Positions 45,958 to 55,049 are shown, numbered from the stretch's first letter. The stretch: 64,000 nucleotides of DNA from Commensalibacter papalotli (GCF_947179115.1 NZ_CAMXCI010000004.1:1-64000); one strand, 5' to 3'. Numbers and translations are program-made. The notes: generated from the sequence alone by a model not told the origin.

Positions 45958-47229
45958 TTAATCGAGATGGCATGCTTTATGATAAGATTTCAGAACTTTT
46001 TGAACATACCAAATTATAACTTCTTCAGGATCAAAGCTTTTTTTAGAAAAATGTTCTGCTCCTGGTAAATATTGCATCATTAAAGGTGCTGGAACGGTTG
46101 CACCTTTAATTTTTGATAGTAATGTTTGAACATACTCGTTGGCTTTGGGATCTGCCCAATAATAACGAATACGATCAGATAAAGAATAATGACGCAATAA
46201 ATAACATTCATGTGCGTTACCATGATAATGGCTATTCCAATAATTGGGTTTCGCTAGCATTAAATTTTCGAGACCATTTTGTAAATAACGGTACGAATAA
46301 TCAGAAAAAACTTCACTTGCTATATGATCCAGAGCAAACAAACATTCTCTAACTGCAAAAGTTAATTCAGGGCCAACTTTTAAAATCGCATAGCCATCTT
46401 CAACTAATTGAGATAAATAATGCACCCCTTGATAATCCGTTGAATGCGCTTCAAAAACAAGATTAGACTCAGTATCTAATGAATTGGATAAAGATCTTGC
46501 TTTTTCTCGATCATAATAAACGATATCCCAATTTCCATATTCTACACCAGGTTGAACAACCAATCCAAGCAATCGATGCGTTACGTCTTCCAATCCTATT
46601 GCACATAAAGCATCTTGATGAATTTTTAATGTTTGTGCTGCTGCTTCTGCTTTTGTTGGTTCAAGAGAGGTAATCACATGATCTGCTCCACCTGGGGGGG
46701 GAACTTCTGTGCCTATAATATAAAGTGGTTTCTTTTTATCACTATCAGCCGCGACTTTTTCTGCTGCTTGAATTAAACGCACGGCACGTTGTGAAACAAT
46801 CTGATCGTCCAATGCAGGTGGCTCACCTTTACATCCCATAGACGTATCAATATGAATTTTACGAAAACCTGCTTTGATATAAGCAATAACCATTTTTTCA
46901 GCCTCATCCATGGCCTCATTTGCAGATAAATGCTTCCAAGGATTTGGCCCTAAATGATCCCCACCAAGAGTAATTAAATCTTCGGGGCATTGTTCAGTTT
47001 TTGCTAGAGAGAATACCAAATGAGCAAAATCATCTGGTTTCATCCCAGTATATCCACCTTGATGGTTAACCTGATTACAAGTTGCCTCGATTAAGACACT
47101 ACTTTGATGATCGCGCCCTAATCTTAACGCTGCTTTTAAAACCAGAGGATGGGCGGAACAGACGGACGTAATTCCTTTTGGATTTCCTTGCGTTCTATAT
47201 TTCTTTAGTTCTTCAAGGGTTACTTTCAT
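45958..47229 (-). CDS. GatZ/KbaZ-family protein (tagatose phosphate metabolism)
   Basis: A 423-residue protein of the D-tagatose-bisphosphate aldolase non-catalytic-subunit family: GNPKGITSVCSAHPLVLKAALR, VLIEATCNQVNHQGGYTGMKP, LGGDHLGPNPWKHLSANEAM, HIDTSMGC, TEVPPPGG and FEAHSTDYQ. No GatY/KbaY gene is present. Members encoded without that partner have been assigned D-tagatose 6-phosphate 4-epimerase activity in polyol pathways, as I recall for Agrobacterium; that fits this cluster. Its start overlaps the kinase stop by one base. Confidence 0.9.
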   Translation of the reverse strand: MKVTLEELKKYRTQGNPKGITSVCSAHPLVLKAALRLGRDHQSSVLIEATCNQVNHQGGYTGMKPDDFAHLVFSLAKTEQCPEDLITLGGDHLGPNPWKHLSANEAMDEAEKMVIAYIKAGFRKIHIDTSMGCKGEPPALDDQIVSQRAVRLIQAAEKVAADSDKKKPLYIIGTEVPPPGGADHVITSLEPTKAEAAAQTLKIHQDALCAIGLEDVTHRLLGLVVQPGVEYGNWDIVYYDREKARSLSNSLDTESNLVFEAHSTDYQGVHYLSQLVEDGYAILKVGPELTFAVRECLFALDHIASEVFSDYSYRYLQNGLENLMLAKPNYWNSHYHGNAHECYLLRHYSLSDRIRYYWADPKANEYVQTLLSKIKGATVPAPLMMQYLPGAEHFSKKSFDPEEVIIWYVQKVLKSYHKACHLD

Positions 47230-48212
47230 TATATTTTCCTAGGAGTGTTTTGAATAAACTTGTGAAGTTCTTTTAAGGTTGATGTTCCTTCCATAGGGCC
47301 AGTAAACTGCACGTTTCGAGCACCTGCTGCGTTTGCGAGTGTTAAAGACTCATTTAAACTCATTCCTAGCCGTCTACAGCTTACATAAGTTGCTCCAAAA
47401 CAATCGCCAGCACCTGTAGGATCAATTTCTTTAATTTGAAAAGCTTGACCAGAGACAGTTTTACCATTGCGATGATAAGAGGTTGCCCCTTCTTTTCCTT
47501 GTTTTAAAACAATTTCAATGACACCTGCTGCAAATGTTTTTTTAACCGCATCCGTTAAATTAGAACTTTCGGTGATGGTTAGGATCTCTTCACCAGAAGG
47601 AAGAAGTAAGTCTGTTTTCCCTAATAAATATGCAAGACGTTGTGTAAACACATCATCTGTTATTAACTCTTTGCGAATATTAGGATCAAAGGAGAGAGTA
47701 CCTCCTCGACTTTTAATTACATCTATTGCATATTCTGCCATTTCCCAAGCTCCAGGAATGGATAATAACGTGCCCATAATATGAATATGACCTGCTTTTG
47801 CAATTAATGTATCTGTATTTTGGTTTTTAACAATTTTTCCTGCAGCAGAGGCAACAATATTAAAGACAAAATCACGTTCACCATCATCTCGATATCTTAC
47901 AAACGCACTTCCAGTGGGTAAATGCGTATCTACGGAGATAGCAGAGATATCCACGCCATCTTGTTGTAAACGACGTATATTAATTTCCCCAAAAGCATCT
48001 TTTCCAACGGTTGCAATGATCCCTGCATTATTTGTTAATTTTGCACATTGATCAATAAATATAGCTGGAGCACCACTTGGATATGGTCCTGTAAAAGTTA
48101 ATGGTGGGGAAAACCCGTTTCCCGTTTCAGTCGCCATGATTTCAACCAAAATTTCACCAATCGTGATGGTGGGTCCTAAGTCATTAGATGCTAAAATATG
48201 ATCAATAGACAT
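47229..48212 (-). CDS. PfkB-family carbohydrate kinase
   Basis: A 327-residue ribokinase-like enzyme. The N-terminal ITIGEILVEIMATETG, the substrate lid and GKDAFGEINIRRL, and the C-terminal signature EIDPTGAGDCFGATYV with the catalytic Asp and anion hole are complete. Given its operon partners it probably phosphorylates a ketohexose such as D-tagatose or D-fructose at C6; specificity is inferred. One base overlap with the GatZ-like gene. Confidence 0.92.
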   Translation of the reverse strand: MSIDHILASNDLGPTITIGEILVEIMATETGNGFSPPLTFTGPYPSGAPAIFIDQCAKLTNNAGIIATVGKDAFGEINIRRLQQDGVDISAISVDTHLPTGSAFVRYRDDGERDFVFNIVASAAGKIVKNQNTDTLIAKAGHIHIMGTLLSIPGAWEMAEYAIDVIKSRGGTLSFDPNIRKELITDDVFTQRLAYLLGKTDLLLPSGEEILTITESSNLTDAVKKTFAAGVIEIVLKQGKEGATSYHRNGKTVSGQAFQIKEIDPTGAGDCFGATYVSCRRLGMSLNESLTLANAAGARNVQFTGPMEGTSTLKELHKFIQNTPRKI

Positions 48213-48257
48213 AAAATATACTCCGAATAAGATGGATAGGCATATGACAAATGTTTA

Positions 48258-49430
48258 TTAAGTTATAGACATAAATTTTTGATGTAATATACAAGCGGCT
48301 CCATATGCTGAACCTAACTCTGGATTTTGATTTAAAATAATCTCTGGAACTGGAAATGGTGTATCTCTATACAACTCGATATATGTATTAACCCGAGTAG
48401 AAATTAAGTCATATAATTTTGCCATTGATCCTCCTAAAATAACTTTATTAGGGTCAATCATGCGACAAGCTTGAACCAAAGCAAAACCCAAATATTTTGC
48501 CCATTCATCAGCCAAACTTACGGCCATTGGTTCACGATCATTTACATATTGAATGAACATATCAATGGTTATATTATCTTTGCCTGATAAATCATGATAA
48601 CGAGACAATAGTTGTTCTAAACTAATAACCGCCTCTAGTGTTTTATGTTCTTTATGGTGATCTTGAATGGTCAAATGCCCGATTTCTCCAGCAAGTCCAT
48701 TTCCACCACGAAATAACTTACCATCAATCACAATACCACCTCCAACACCGCTTTCTAGGACTAAAAAAAGAGTAACCCCTTCTGAGATATTTGATTGATA
48801 AATAGCGCCAATTGCAAAAGCATTTGCGTCATTTTCTATGGCTATTGGTAAGCTTGATAATAATTTACTTTTGGCGATCTCTAAGAAATCAACATTCGAC
48901 CATTTAAGTAATGCTGCATCAAAAATATACCCTTTATCATTCATTTGTGCAGGAATTGAAAAACCAATTCCTTCAAGCTTATTCATGATGTCTTCATTAC
49001 ACATAGAATATGCTAATTTAATAGATTCATCTATTGCATTTTCAACACCCATTTCACTGCATGTAAATGCTTGATGGCGCATATCGACAATTGATGCAGT
49101 CAGATCAATAAGAATGGTCGTAATATATGTAACCCCGATTTCAATACCAAGAAAATACACAGCCTCAGGAACAAGCTCTAGTAATATCCCAGGACGCCCA
49201 CGATTACTATTTTCAGCTATTTGATCATCAGATTTTCTAATTTCTCTAACAAAGCCACTATTAACTAAATTAACAATAATATGACCCGAAGACGAACGAT
49301 TTAATCCCATTTGTCTGGCTATGTCCGCACGGCTAAGCGCACCAAACTGGTATAAAACCTGAAGGGCTATCTGACCATTACTTTGCCTGACTTGTTTATG
49401 AATATTAGAATATAAATTTAAATCGTTCAT
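48258..49430 (-). CDS. ROK-family transcriptional regulator
   Basis: A protein of about 390 residues. The ATG at 49430 is preferred, as the longer frame to 49457 would use TTG. The N-terminal winged helix (QVLYQFGALSRADIARQMGLNRSSSGHIIVNLV) is followed by a ROK sugar-kinase-like domain: GIEIGVTYITTILIDL, IENDANAFAIG and the glycine motif ESGVGGGIVIDGKLFRGGNGLAGEIGH. The usual ROK zinc motif (CxCGxxGC) after the GEIGH is absent: HLTIQDHHKEH stands there. It is probably a ketose- or sugar-phosphate-responsive repressor of this cluster. Confidence 0.9.
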   Translation of the reverse strand: MNDLNLYSNIHKQVRQSNGQIALQVLYQFGALSRADIARQMGLNRSSSGHIIVNLVNSGFVREIRKSDDQIAENSNRGRPGILLELVPEAVYFLGIEIGVTYITTILIDLTASIVDMRHQAFTCSEMGVENAIDESIKLAYSMCNEDIMNKLEGIGFSIPAQMNDKGYIFDAALLKWSNVDFLEIAKSKLLSSLPIAIENDANAFAIGAIYQSNISEGVTLFLVLESGVGGGIVIDGKLFRGGNGLAGEIGHLTIQDHHKEHKTLEAVISLEQLLSRYHDLSGKDNITIDMFIQYVNDREPMAVSLADEWAKYLGFALVQACRMIDPNKVILGGSMAKLYDLISTRVNTYIELYRDTPFPVPEIILNQNPELGSAYGAACILHQKFMSIT

Positions 49431-49597
49431 TAAATTGCTTTGATAGTTGATACACAACGTTAATATATTATAATTACACGCAACAAAATACCATTAATTT
49501 TATAGTTTTATACAGTTTATATAAAATTATCATATCTTAATTTTCAATTATTAATATAATTTGTTTTTCATTGCAACAAATTTATTATTGATTAATA

Positions 49598-49625
49598 ATC
49601 ACGAATATTTTACTGTATTTGTGAT
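49598..49625. promoter_or_regulatory. Candidate operator between divergent sugar genes
   Basis: An inverted repeat with 10-bp arms (one mismatch), ATCACGAATA (49598-49607) and TATTTGTGAT (49616-49625), around an 8-bp AT-rich spacer. Its centre lies in the 376-bp gap between the ROK regulator and the epimerase gene, so it is a good candidate for the ROK binding site. The rest of this gap (49431-49806) is AT-rich with no other feature, apart from AGGAG before 49807. Confidence 0.55.
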
Positions 49626-49806
49626 AAATTACTGTTTTTAATTTCGAATAAATAAATTATTTCTATACATAATATCAGTATATTCAGATAAAAAGTATTC
49701 TTTAATATAATTTTGTACAAAAGATTCGTTTTATCTAGAATATGTAATTTTTAAGATTATATTTAGTCAGTTATTTTCTGTATGAATATAAAATCAGGAG
49801 TGAGTT

Positions 49807-50691
49807 ATGAAGTTTGGAACACTATATTCTTATTGGGGGAATGAATGGGATTGCAATTTAGAAGCATATATAAAGCTTATCCAAAAAGTATCTTCAATCG
49901 GTTTTGATATTCTTGAAGTAAGTGCTGATCATATTTATCAAATGTCTGAAACAGATCTGCAAACATTAAATGATGTTCGCAAACAAAATGGATTGGTTTT
50001 TACTTTAAATAGTGGTCCAACCAAAGAGTTCGATTTGGCATCTGCTGATGAATATATTCGTCAACAAGGCATTCACTATTACACTAAAATTATAGAGAAA
50101 ATGCCTCTTGTAGAATCAAATATGCTGATTGGCGCGTTATATTCATACTGGCCAAGTGATTTTATCAGTATTAATAAAAAAAATGCATGGGAACGTAGTA
50201 TAAATTGTTTAAAACAAATAGGAAAAGTTGCCGAATCCTTAAATATAACCATTGCTTTAGAAGTTTTAAATCGTAATGAAACTTATATCCTTACTAACTG
50301 TGAAGAAGCAGTAGAATATTGTAAAAAAATAAACAGCAGTGCTGTTAAAATTCTACTTGATACATATCACATGAATATTGAAGAGGATAATATTCCTGAC
50401 GCCATTCGGTATGCTGGAGATTGGCTGGCTCATCTTCATGTTGGGGAGAACAATCGCAAACTTCCTGGGATGAATAATACAATAAATTGGCCAGCTATTG
50501 GTCAAGCTTTGCATGATATTGGATATGACAAAGGTGTTGTTATGGAACCATTTTTATTAAAGGGTGGTTCTGTTGGTAATGCCATTCGCGTGTGGCGAGA
50601 TCTAAGCAATAATGCATCTCCTGCACAAATGGATGAGTATATTTCTCAATCTTTATCCTTTTTAAGAAATACGTTCTCTATCCAAAACTAG
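49807..50691 (+). CDS. Ketose 3-epimerase-like sugar isomerase
   Basis: A 294-residue TIM-barrel protein of the AP-endonuclease-2-like family, close in layout to D-tagatose/D-psicose 3-epimerases: MKFGTLYSYWGNEWD, IGFDILEVSADHIYQM, the metal-binding Glu in IALEVLNRNETYI, Asp and His in KILLDTYHMNIEEDNI, His in HLHVGENNRKLPG and the last Glu in GVVMEPF. These give the usual Glu-Asp-His-Glu set. It interconverts ketohexoses at C3. A good AGGAG precedes the start. First gene of the plus-strand arm of the cluster. Confidence 0.9.
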   Translation: MKFGTLYSYWGNEWDCNLEAYIKLIQKVSSIGFDILEVSADHIYQMSETDLQTLNDVRKQNGLVFTLNSGPTKEFDLASADEYIRQQGIHYYTKIIEKMPLVESNMLIGALYSYWPSDFISINKKNAWERSINCLKQIGKVAESLNITIALEVLNRNETYILTNCEEAVEYCKKINSSAVKILLDTYHMNIEEDNIPDAIRYAGDWLAHLHVGENNRKLPGMNNTINWPAIGQALHDIGYDKGVVMEPFLLKGGSVGNAIRVWRDLSNNASPAQMDEYISQSLSFLRNTFSIQN

Positions 50692-50792
50692 CCAATAAAA
50701 GATATTAAGCAATCAGACCCAAATCTCCGCATGCTTAATTCTATTAAACGCTTAATAAAATCATAATTATTCTGACAGAATAGGTTTTTTTT

Positions 50793-52040
50793 ATGAAATC
50801 ACAAAAACTATTATTTGGTTTTATGCCCTCTTCGTTGATTTGGGGATATATAGCTATTGCTATCTTTATGGCTGGTGACGGTTTTGAAGCTGCTTTTTTA
50901 TCTAAATATATAACCGATATGGGTTATACAGAAGCTCAATCGGCTTTTATATTCACTGCATATGGATTGCTGGTCGCAATTTCGGCTTGGTGTTCGGGAG
51001 TAGTCGCAGAAATCATTACACCGCAAAAGGCAATGTGTATAGGATTCATATTATGGTCAGTTATGCATGTTTGCTTCATGATCTTTGGTATTGGAATGCA
51101 TAATTATCCATTAATGGTTATTTGCTATGGTATTCGTGGGCTTGGCTATCCATTATTTTTATATTCTTTTGTAATCCTGATTATTCAAAATGTTTCTGAA
51201 AGTAAAGTCTCAACAGCAATGGGATGGTTTTGGGCAGCTTACTCCATTGGTTTCGGGGTATTAGGAGGTTATTTGCCAGGGTATATTAACCCAATTATTG
51301 GTGAATATCATACTTTATGGATGTCATTAATTTGGGTTATTGTGGGTGGTTTGATTTCGTTAATTACTTTACGCAATGTGAAAACAGACAGATCAAAGGC
51401 AAATCTTTCTTTTAGAGAAAAAACAGAAGAACTTACCAAAGCAGTTACTATTTTATTTTCAAATAAAAATATTTTTATGTCAGCTTTAGTACGTATTATT
51501 AACACAACACCAATTTTTGGATTTGCTGTAATTATGCCTTGGTTACTTGTTGGTACGAATGTCACAGATCAGGGTTTAGGGTTTTCAAAAACTGAATGGC
51601 AAAACATTTGGACCGTATTCATGGTGGTTACAATCTTTACCAATATTATGTGGGGAATCTTAGGGGACCATATTGGTTGGTTACGCCAAGCACGTTGGTT
51701 CGGCTGTATTGGTGGTGCAATTGCTTGTTTTGCTTTTTATTATATACCTGTATCTTTTGGTCATAACTATTTAATGGCAATGATCCCTGCTGTTATGTTT
51801 GGATTTACTGTTGCTGCATTTGTGCCAATGACTGCTGTTTTTGCTGCATTAGAGCCTAACCATAAAGGGGCTGCGATTTCTATTTATAACTTGTCTGCGG
51901 GTTTAAGTAATTTCGTTGGTCCAGCTATAGCAACAATTATGGTGCCTTTATTTGGTATTGTTGGGGCAATTTGGGCATATATTGCGTTATATATATTTGC
52001 TGCTATCTTAACTTTATTTATCAAAGTGGATCAAAAATAA
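50793..52040 (+). CDS. MFS polyol/sugar transporter
   Basis: A 415-residue major-facilitator protein with 12 membrane helices. Sequence such as GDGFEAAFLSKYITDMGYTEAQSAFIF, RGLGYPLFLYSFV and NLSAGLSNFVGPAIATI resembles the RbtT/DalT pentitol and related polyol carriers. It lies in an operon-like order after the 3-epimerase and completes the cluster with a substrate importer. Polyol specificity is an inference from similarity and context. Confidence 0.88.
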   Translation: MKSQKLLFGFMPSSLIWGYIAIAIFMAGDGFEAAFLSKYITDMGYTEAQSAFIFTAYGLLVAISAWCSGVVAEIITPQKAMCIGFILWSVMHVCFMIFGIGMHNYPLMVICYGIRGLGYPLFLYSFVILIIQNVSESKVSTAMGWFWAAYSIGFGVLGGYLPGYINPIIGEYHTLWMSLIWVIVGGLISLITLRNVKTDRSKANLSFREKTEELTKAVTILFSNKNIFMSALVRIINTTPIFGFAVIMPWLLVGTNVTDQGLGFSKTEWQNIWTVFMVVTIFTNIMWGILGDHIGWLRQARWFGCIGGAIACFAFYYIPVSFGHNYLMAMIPAVMFGFTVAAFVPMTAVFAALEPNHKGAAISIYNLSAGLSNFVGPAIATIMVPLFGIVGAIWAYIALYIFAAILTLFIKVDQK

Positions 52041-52321
52041 AAATATACTCATTATTAAAACAATATTTGAAACATCAGATCTTGGATTTTATTATAATAA
52101 CGAAAAATAAAATTTATAATCTTAACTTTTTAAATATTGTTTTCTTAATAGTTAAATCTATAAGCATTTTTAAAATACCCCACGGTTTTTTAAATATACC
52201 CTCAACTATCCCCCACTTTTCTTTTATTTAAATTGATTCTATTTAATACTATTTGAGTAGCAATCGTTATTTTCAGCTATTTATGGGTATTTTTAAAGTT
52301 TGTTTAACACTATTTTGATTG
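52041..52321. other. AT-rich spacer before the right-hand element
   Basis: No gene, tRNA or convincing terminator is seen. Open frames here (for example 51971-52231) have no ribosome binding site and no protein-like composition. The attachment repeat begins at 52322. Confidence 0.6.
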
Positions 52322-52339
52322 TTAATGGTGTCTACGGCG
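52322..52339 (+). other. Left attachment site (attL) of the 11.6-kb element
   Basis: TTAATGGTGTCTACGGCG matches the sequence at 63883-63900, in the tRNA 3' end, with a single C/T difference, and in the same orientation. It is followed by the integrase promoter and gene, as expected for the core of an integrase recognition site. Confidence 0.75.
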
Positions 52340-52390
52340 TCCACCAATATAGTGTTTCTTAATGTCTCATATTATATAATTTATACTATA

Positions 52391-52480
52391 TAAATCAATA
52401 AGTTAAAAGTCTTTATTGTCTCTTGACGTTTCTATTGAACTCATATAATCTCATGATATAAGATGGGTTTTATGGTGGGT
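52391..52480 (+). repeat. Candidate integrase arm sites, left end
   Basis: Two sequences recur at the right end of the element: TAAATCAATAAGTTAAA (52391-52407; one mismatch to 63861-63877) and a 23-bp sequence at 52458-52480 starting ATAAGATGGGTT (two mismatches to 63808-63830). All copies have the same orientation, so relative to the core they are arranged outer-inner-core-inner-outer across the joined attP, like arm-type sites of tyrosine integrases. The 23-bp copy overlaps the ribosome-binding region of the integrase gene. Confidence 0.65.
52423..52449 (+). promoter_or_regulatory. Promoter of the integrase gene
   Basis: TTGACG (52423-52428) and a perfect TATAAT (52444-52449) are 15 bp apart; TAATCT, overlapping it, gives a 17-bp spacer. 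It lies between the two arm-site candidates, so integrase binding may control its own transcription. Confidence 0.6.
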
Positions 52481-52486
52481 TATGAT

Positions 52487-53692
52487 ATGAGTCGCATGCC
52501 AGCTGGTCAATTGAATGTTCGTAAGATTGATGGTCTTTGTGATGGCGTTCATGGCGACGGTGGGAATCTTTATTTAACCATCAAAGGGCAAGCACGTCAC
52601 TGGACTGTGCGTTATTTCAGTCCAACCACGAATAAACGTCGTGAGATCGGTATAGGATCAGCTTATATCCTTACTTTGGCCAAAGCACGTCAAATAGCCA
52701 TTGATATAAGAAGGCAAGTTGCAGATGGTATTGACCCTTTGGAACTCAAAACCAAAGCAAAGAAACAAAAACAAATTCCAAATTTTGCAGAACTTGCCGA
52801 ACGCTATATTGAGGAACAACAAGCAGGCTGGAAAGATCCTAGATCCGCACCGATTTGGAGAAGCTCTTTATCACGCATTGCTTATCCTACCATTGGTAGT
52901 AAAATCATCTCATCCATTGATACAGATGATATTCTAGCAATATTAAAGCCTATTTGGACAACCAAGACAGAAACCGCCGATCGTGTTCGTGGACGAATAG
53001 AACGTATTTTAGATTATGCAACAACGCACCATTATCGTGAAGGCGATAATCCTGCACGTTGGAAAGGGCATTTATCCAATATTCTCCCTAAGCCCTCCTC
53101 AGTAGCTAAAGTCCAGCATCACGCAGCCATTGAATGGCAAAAGATCCAACCTGTGATTGCTAACTTGCAAAAGTCTAATGGGATCAGTGCGCTGGCTGTG
53201 CAGTTTTTATGCCTATGTGCTTCGCGTTCCAGTGAAGTGCGTTTCGCACGATGGGAGGAGATTGATTGTGATCAAGCCATTTGGACAATTCCAGCCAATC
53301 GTATGAAGACAGGTAAAGAACATCGCGTGCCTTTATCAACTCCAACCATAACAATTTTAAAGAAAGTTGAAGCGTTTAAAAAAGATCATCATAGCTTTAT
53401 CTTTCCCAGTATTAAAACAGGCAAAGCTTTATCTGATGTTGCCTTATCCAAAGCCTTACATCACGCAGCCAACACCAAAGAAGTGACCATTCATGGATTA
53501 AGATCGACTTTTCGGGATTGGTGTGGAGAAGCGACCAGCTGGCCAAGAGATGTCACAGAAATGGCATTGGCTCATACGATTGCTAATAAAGTAGAAGCTG
53601 CCTATCGTCGTGGGGATCTATTTGTCAAAAGATGTGACATGATGCAACAATGGGCTGAGTATTGTTATCAGGGAAACGAAAATGAAAAATAA
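52487..53692 (+). CDS. P4-type tyrosine integrase
   Basis: A recombinase of about 401 residues. The frame opens at 52463, but the first codons lie in a repeat also present at the other end of the element; ATG 52487 (MSRMPAGQLNVRKIDGL) is more likely. Residues of about 15-95 are a DUF4102 domain (GDGGNLYLTIKGQARHWTVRYFS). The catalytic residues are Arg in CLCASRSSEVRFARWEE, Lys in RMKTGKEHRVPL, HGLRSTFRDW (HxxR), His in LAHTIANKVEAAYRR with the Tyr. It is distinct from the integrase at 2131. Its end overlaps the next gene by 11 bp. Confidence 0.93.
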   Translation: MSRMPAGQLNVRKIDGLCDGVHGDGGNLYLTIKGQARHWTVRYFSPTTNKRREIGIGSAYILTLAKARQIAIDIRRQVADGIDPLELKTKAKKQKQIPNFAELAERYIEEQQAGWKDPRSAPIWRSSLSRIAYPTIGSKIISSIDTDDILAILKPIWTTKTETADRVRGRIERILDYATTHHYREGDNPARWKGHLSNILPKPSSVAKVQHHAAIEWQKIQPVIANLQKSNGISALAVQFLCLCASRSSEVRFARWEEIDCDQAIWTIPANRMKTGKEHRVPLSTPTITILKKVEAFKKDHHSFIFPSIKTGKALSDVALSKALHHAANTKEVTIHGLRSTFRDWCGEATSWPRDVTEMALAHTIANKVEAAYRRGDLFVKRCDMMQQWAEYCYQGNENEK

Positions 53693-54431
53693 TAATGAGG
53701 ATGTTTTTGAATTAAAAGTTCCCATTCGGGAGTATATATTATGCTCATCTGCTCAAAATGAGGATATTCTTACGGGAATAGAAGTAAAGACTTATATTCC
53801 AACAGGAGAGAAAGATACCAATCGCTTGATTTTAGAAGGAAATGTCATTCCTTCAGAAAAAGTTGCAACTCTTTTTAAATCATTACTTTTTGAACTAACT
53901 GAAGAAGAAGTAGAAGAATATACACGTTATTTAAATATAATGCGTGTTACTAAAGGTATGGATGCCGCTCCAAAACATAGAGATACTGAAATTGTATTGG
54001 ATAGTTTTTATACATTAAAAAAACACTTACCCAGTGCTATTGCATTAGTTCAGAAAACTTTAAATTCAAACAATCCACATTTACGGAATGTTGATATAAT
54101 AGAAGAACAAACAAAATTAGATGTATTTACAAATATACAAAAAAATATTGATGAAATTGATAAAATGTTTCCTCTCCAATGGGATATAAATAAGGTTCGT
54201 TTTTGGCATCATGATGCAATTTTTTTAATGTATATGATTGTTTGTTTTGGAAATTACCGCCTGCATAAACAAAGTATAAAATGGATAGATTCACCCATTA
54301 TTACTTTGATCCAAAAATCCCTTGAACTCGCAAATGTTATTAACGTAAGTAATGATGCTATTATTAAGGCAATTAAAAGATATCCTAAGCTATCGGCTTT
54401 TGAAAATTTTATACAGAATAATACAAAATAA
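53682..54431 (+). CDS. Hypothetical protein of the element (249 aa)
   Basis: It overlaps the integrase stop by 11 bp, so it is translated from the same message. The N-terminal half is acidic, with FKSLLFELTEEEVEEYTRYL, and the C-terminal half is helical, with KVRFWHHDAIFLMYMIVCFGNYRLH. No signal or clear membrane segment. I do not recognise it. Its base composition is more AT-rich than that of the integrase, which suggests a separate origin. Confidence 0.6.
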   Translation: MKNNNEDVFELKVPIREYILCSSAQNEDILTGIEVKTYIPTGEKDTNRLILEGNVIPSEKVATLFKSLLFELTEEEVEEYTRYLNIMRVTKGMDAAPKHRDTEIVLDSFYTLKKHLPSAIALVQKTLNSNNPHLRNVDIIEEQTKLDVFTNIQKNIDEIDKMFPLQWDINKVRFWHHDAIFLMYMIVCFGNYRLHKQSIKWIDSPIITLIQKSLELANVINVSNDAIIKAIKRYPKLSAFENFIQNNTK

Positions 54432-54437
54432 TATAGT

Positions 54438-54737
54438 TTAGTTTCCACTAACAATATAGTGTAACTCATCATCACTCATCTCTTGTATTTTCTTCATTTG
54501 ATGGATATTGGCATTCACCTCATTTAATCGTGCATGCAGATAAGGAGCAGCCCCTTTGGCAGCTTCCAAAGCAAGTTTATAATCTTCGCTCTTATAAGCT
54601 TGGTTCATAATATTCAGAATGATTTCTAAAGGACTTTGAAAATCTTCTTTTTGCATGATCTCTTGAATAGTTGATAAAGAAACCTTATGACTAGATCCTT
54701 TTTTACGTCCTGATCCCTCTCTATACCCACCACGCAT
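54438..54737 (-). CDS. Small phage-type protein with GxGRKKG N-terminus (99 aa)
   Basis: The frame extends to 54752, but ATG 54737 has GGAG 8 bases upstream and starts 2 bp after the stop of the preceding small gene. The N-terminus MRGGYREGSGRKKGSSHK is typical of phage terminase-small-subunit-like and DUF5681-type proteins and is probably basic for DNA contact. The rest is helical (SPLEIILNIMNQAYKSEDYKLALEAAKGAAPYLHARL). A role in DNA packaging or regulation of the element is possible. It is convergent with the unknown gene at 53682. Confidence 0.6.
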   Translation of the reverse strand: MRGGYREGSGRKKGSSHKVSLSTIQEIMQKEDFQSPLEIILNIMNQAYKSEDYKLALEAAKGAAPYLHARLNEVNANIHQMKKIQEMSDDELHYIVSGN

Positions 54738-54739
54738 CT

Positions 54740-54871
54740 TTATACGCTCCATTCTTTATTTTGGTTTATTTGATTATTTTTCAAATTAAGTTCTGGAGTA
54801 ACTTCTATTTTAACGATTCGCTTACAAATACAATCCATAAGTTCTTTTGTGCAGATAGAAGGTCGTGCCAT
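54740..54871 (-). CDS. Micro-gene resembling a terminase-small-subunit N-terminus (43 aa)
   Basis: An ATG at 54871 opens a 43-codon frame whose product begins MARPSICTKELMDCICKRI. This resembles the start of phage small-terminase/HTH proteins (GRPSKYTPELADEICERIAEG), but the HTH that would follow is replaced by an Asn/Gln-rich tail. Its stop is 2 bp before the next start, so the pair is probably co-translated. Either a truncated gene or a short regulatory protein. Confidence 0.45.
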   Translation of the reverse strand: MARPSICTKELMDCICKRIVKIEVTPELNLKNNQINQNKEWSV

Positions 54872-54946
54872 TATAATAATCCATTAATATCGTTTATTAT
54901 CAATAGTTTATTATAATTTATTTTTCCAAAAAGTAAAATCATAAAA

Positions 54947-54979
54947 TTAGAGACAAAAAATCAAAAAATTTGTCTCTAA
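54947..54979. promoter_or_regulatory. Perfect 11-bp inverted repeat in a divergent promoter region
   Basis: TTAGAGACAAA (54947-54957) and TTTGTCTCTAA (54969-54979) are perfectly complementary around an 11-bp A-rich spacer. It lies between the minus-strand micro-gene and the plus-strand AlpA-like gene, where a shared operator is expected; a terminator is possible but no transcript clearly ends here. Confidence 0.5.
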
Positions 54980-55049
54980 AATTCAAATCAGCAATTTTTT
55001 ATAGTTTGTTCAACTTTAATTGACACATTTCATCTCAGAAAGGTTCATA

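Noticed and set aside
51971..52231. Open frame of 86 codons after the MFS gene
   Set aside because: It overlaps the MFS gene end, is Ile/Lys/Phe-rich as expected from AT-rich DNA, and has no ribosome binding site.
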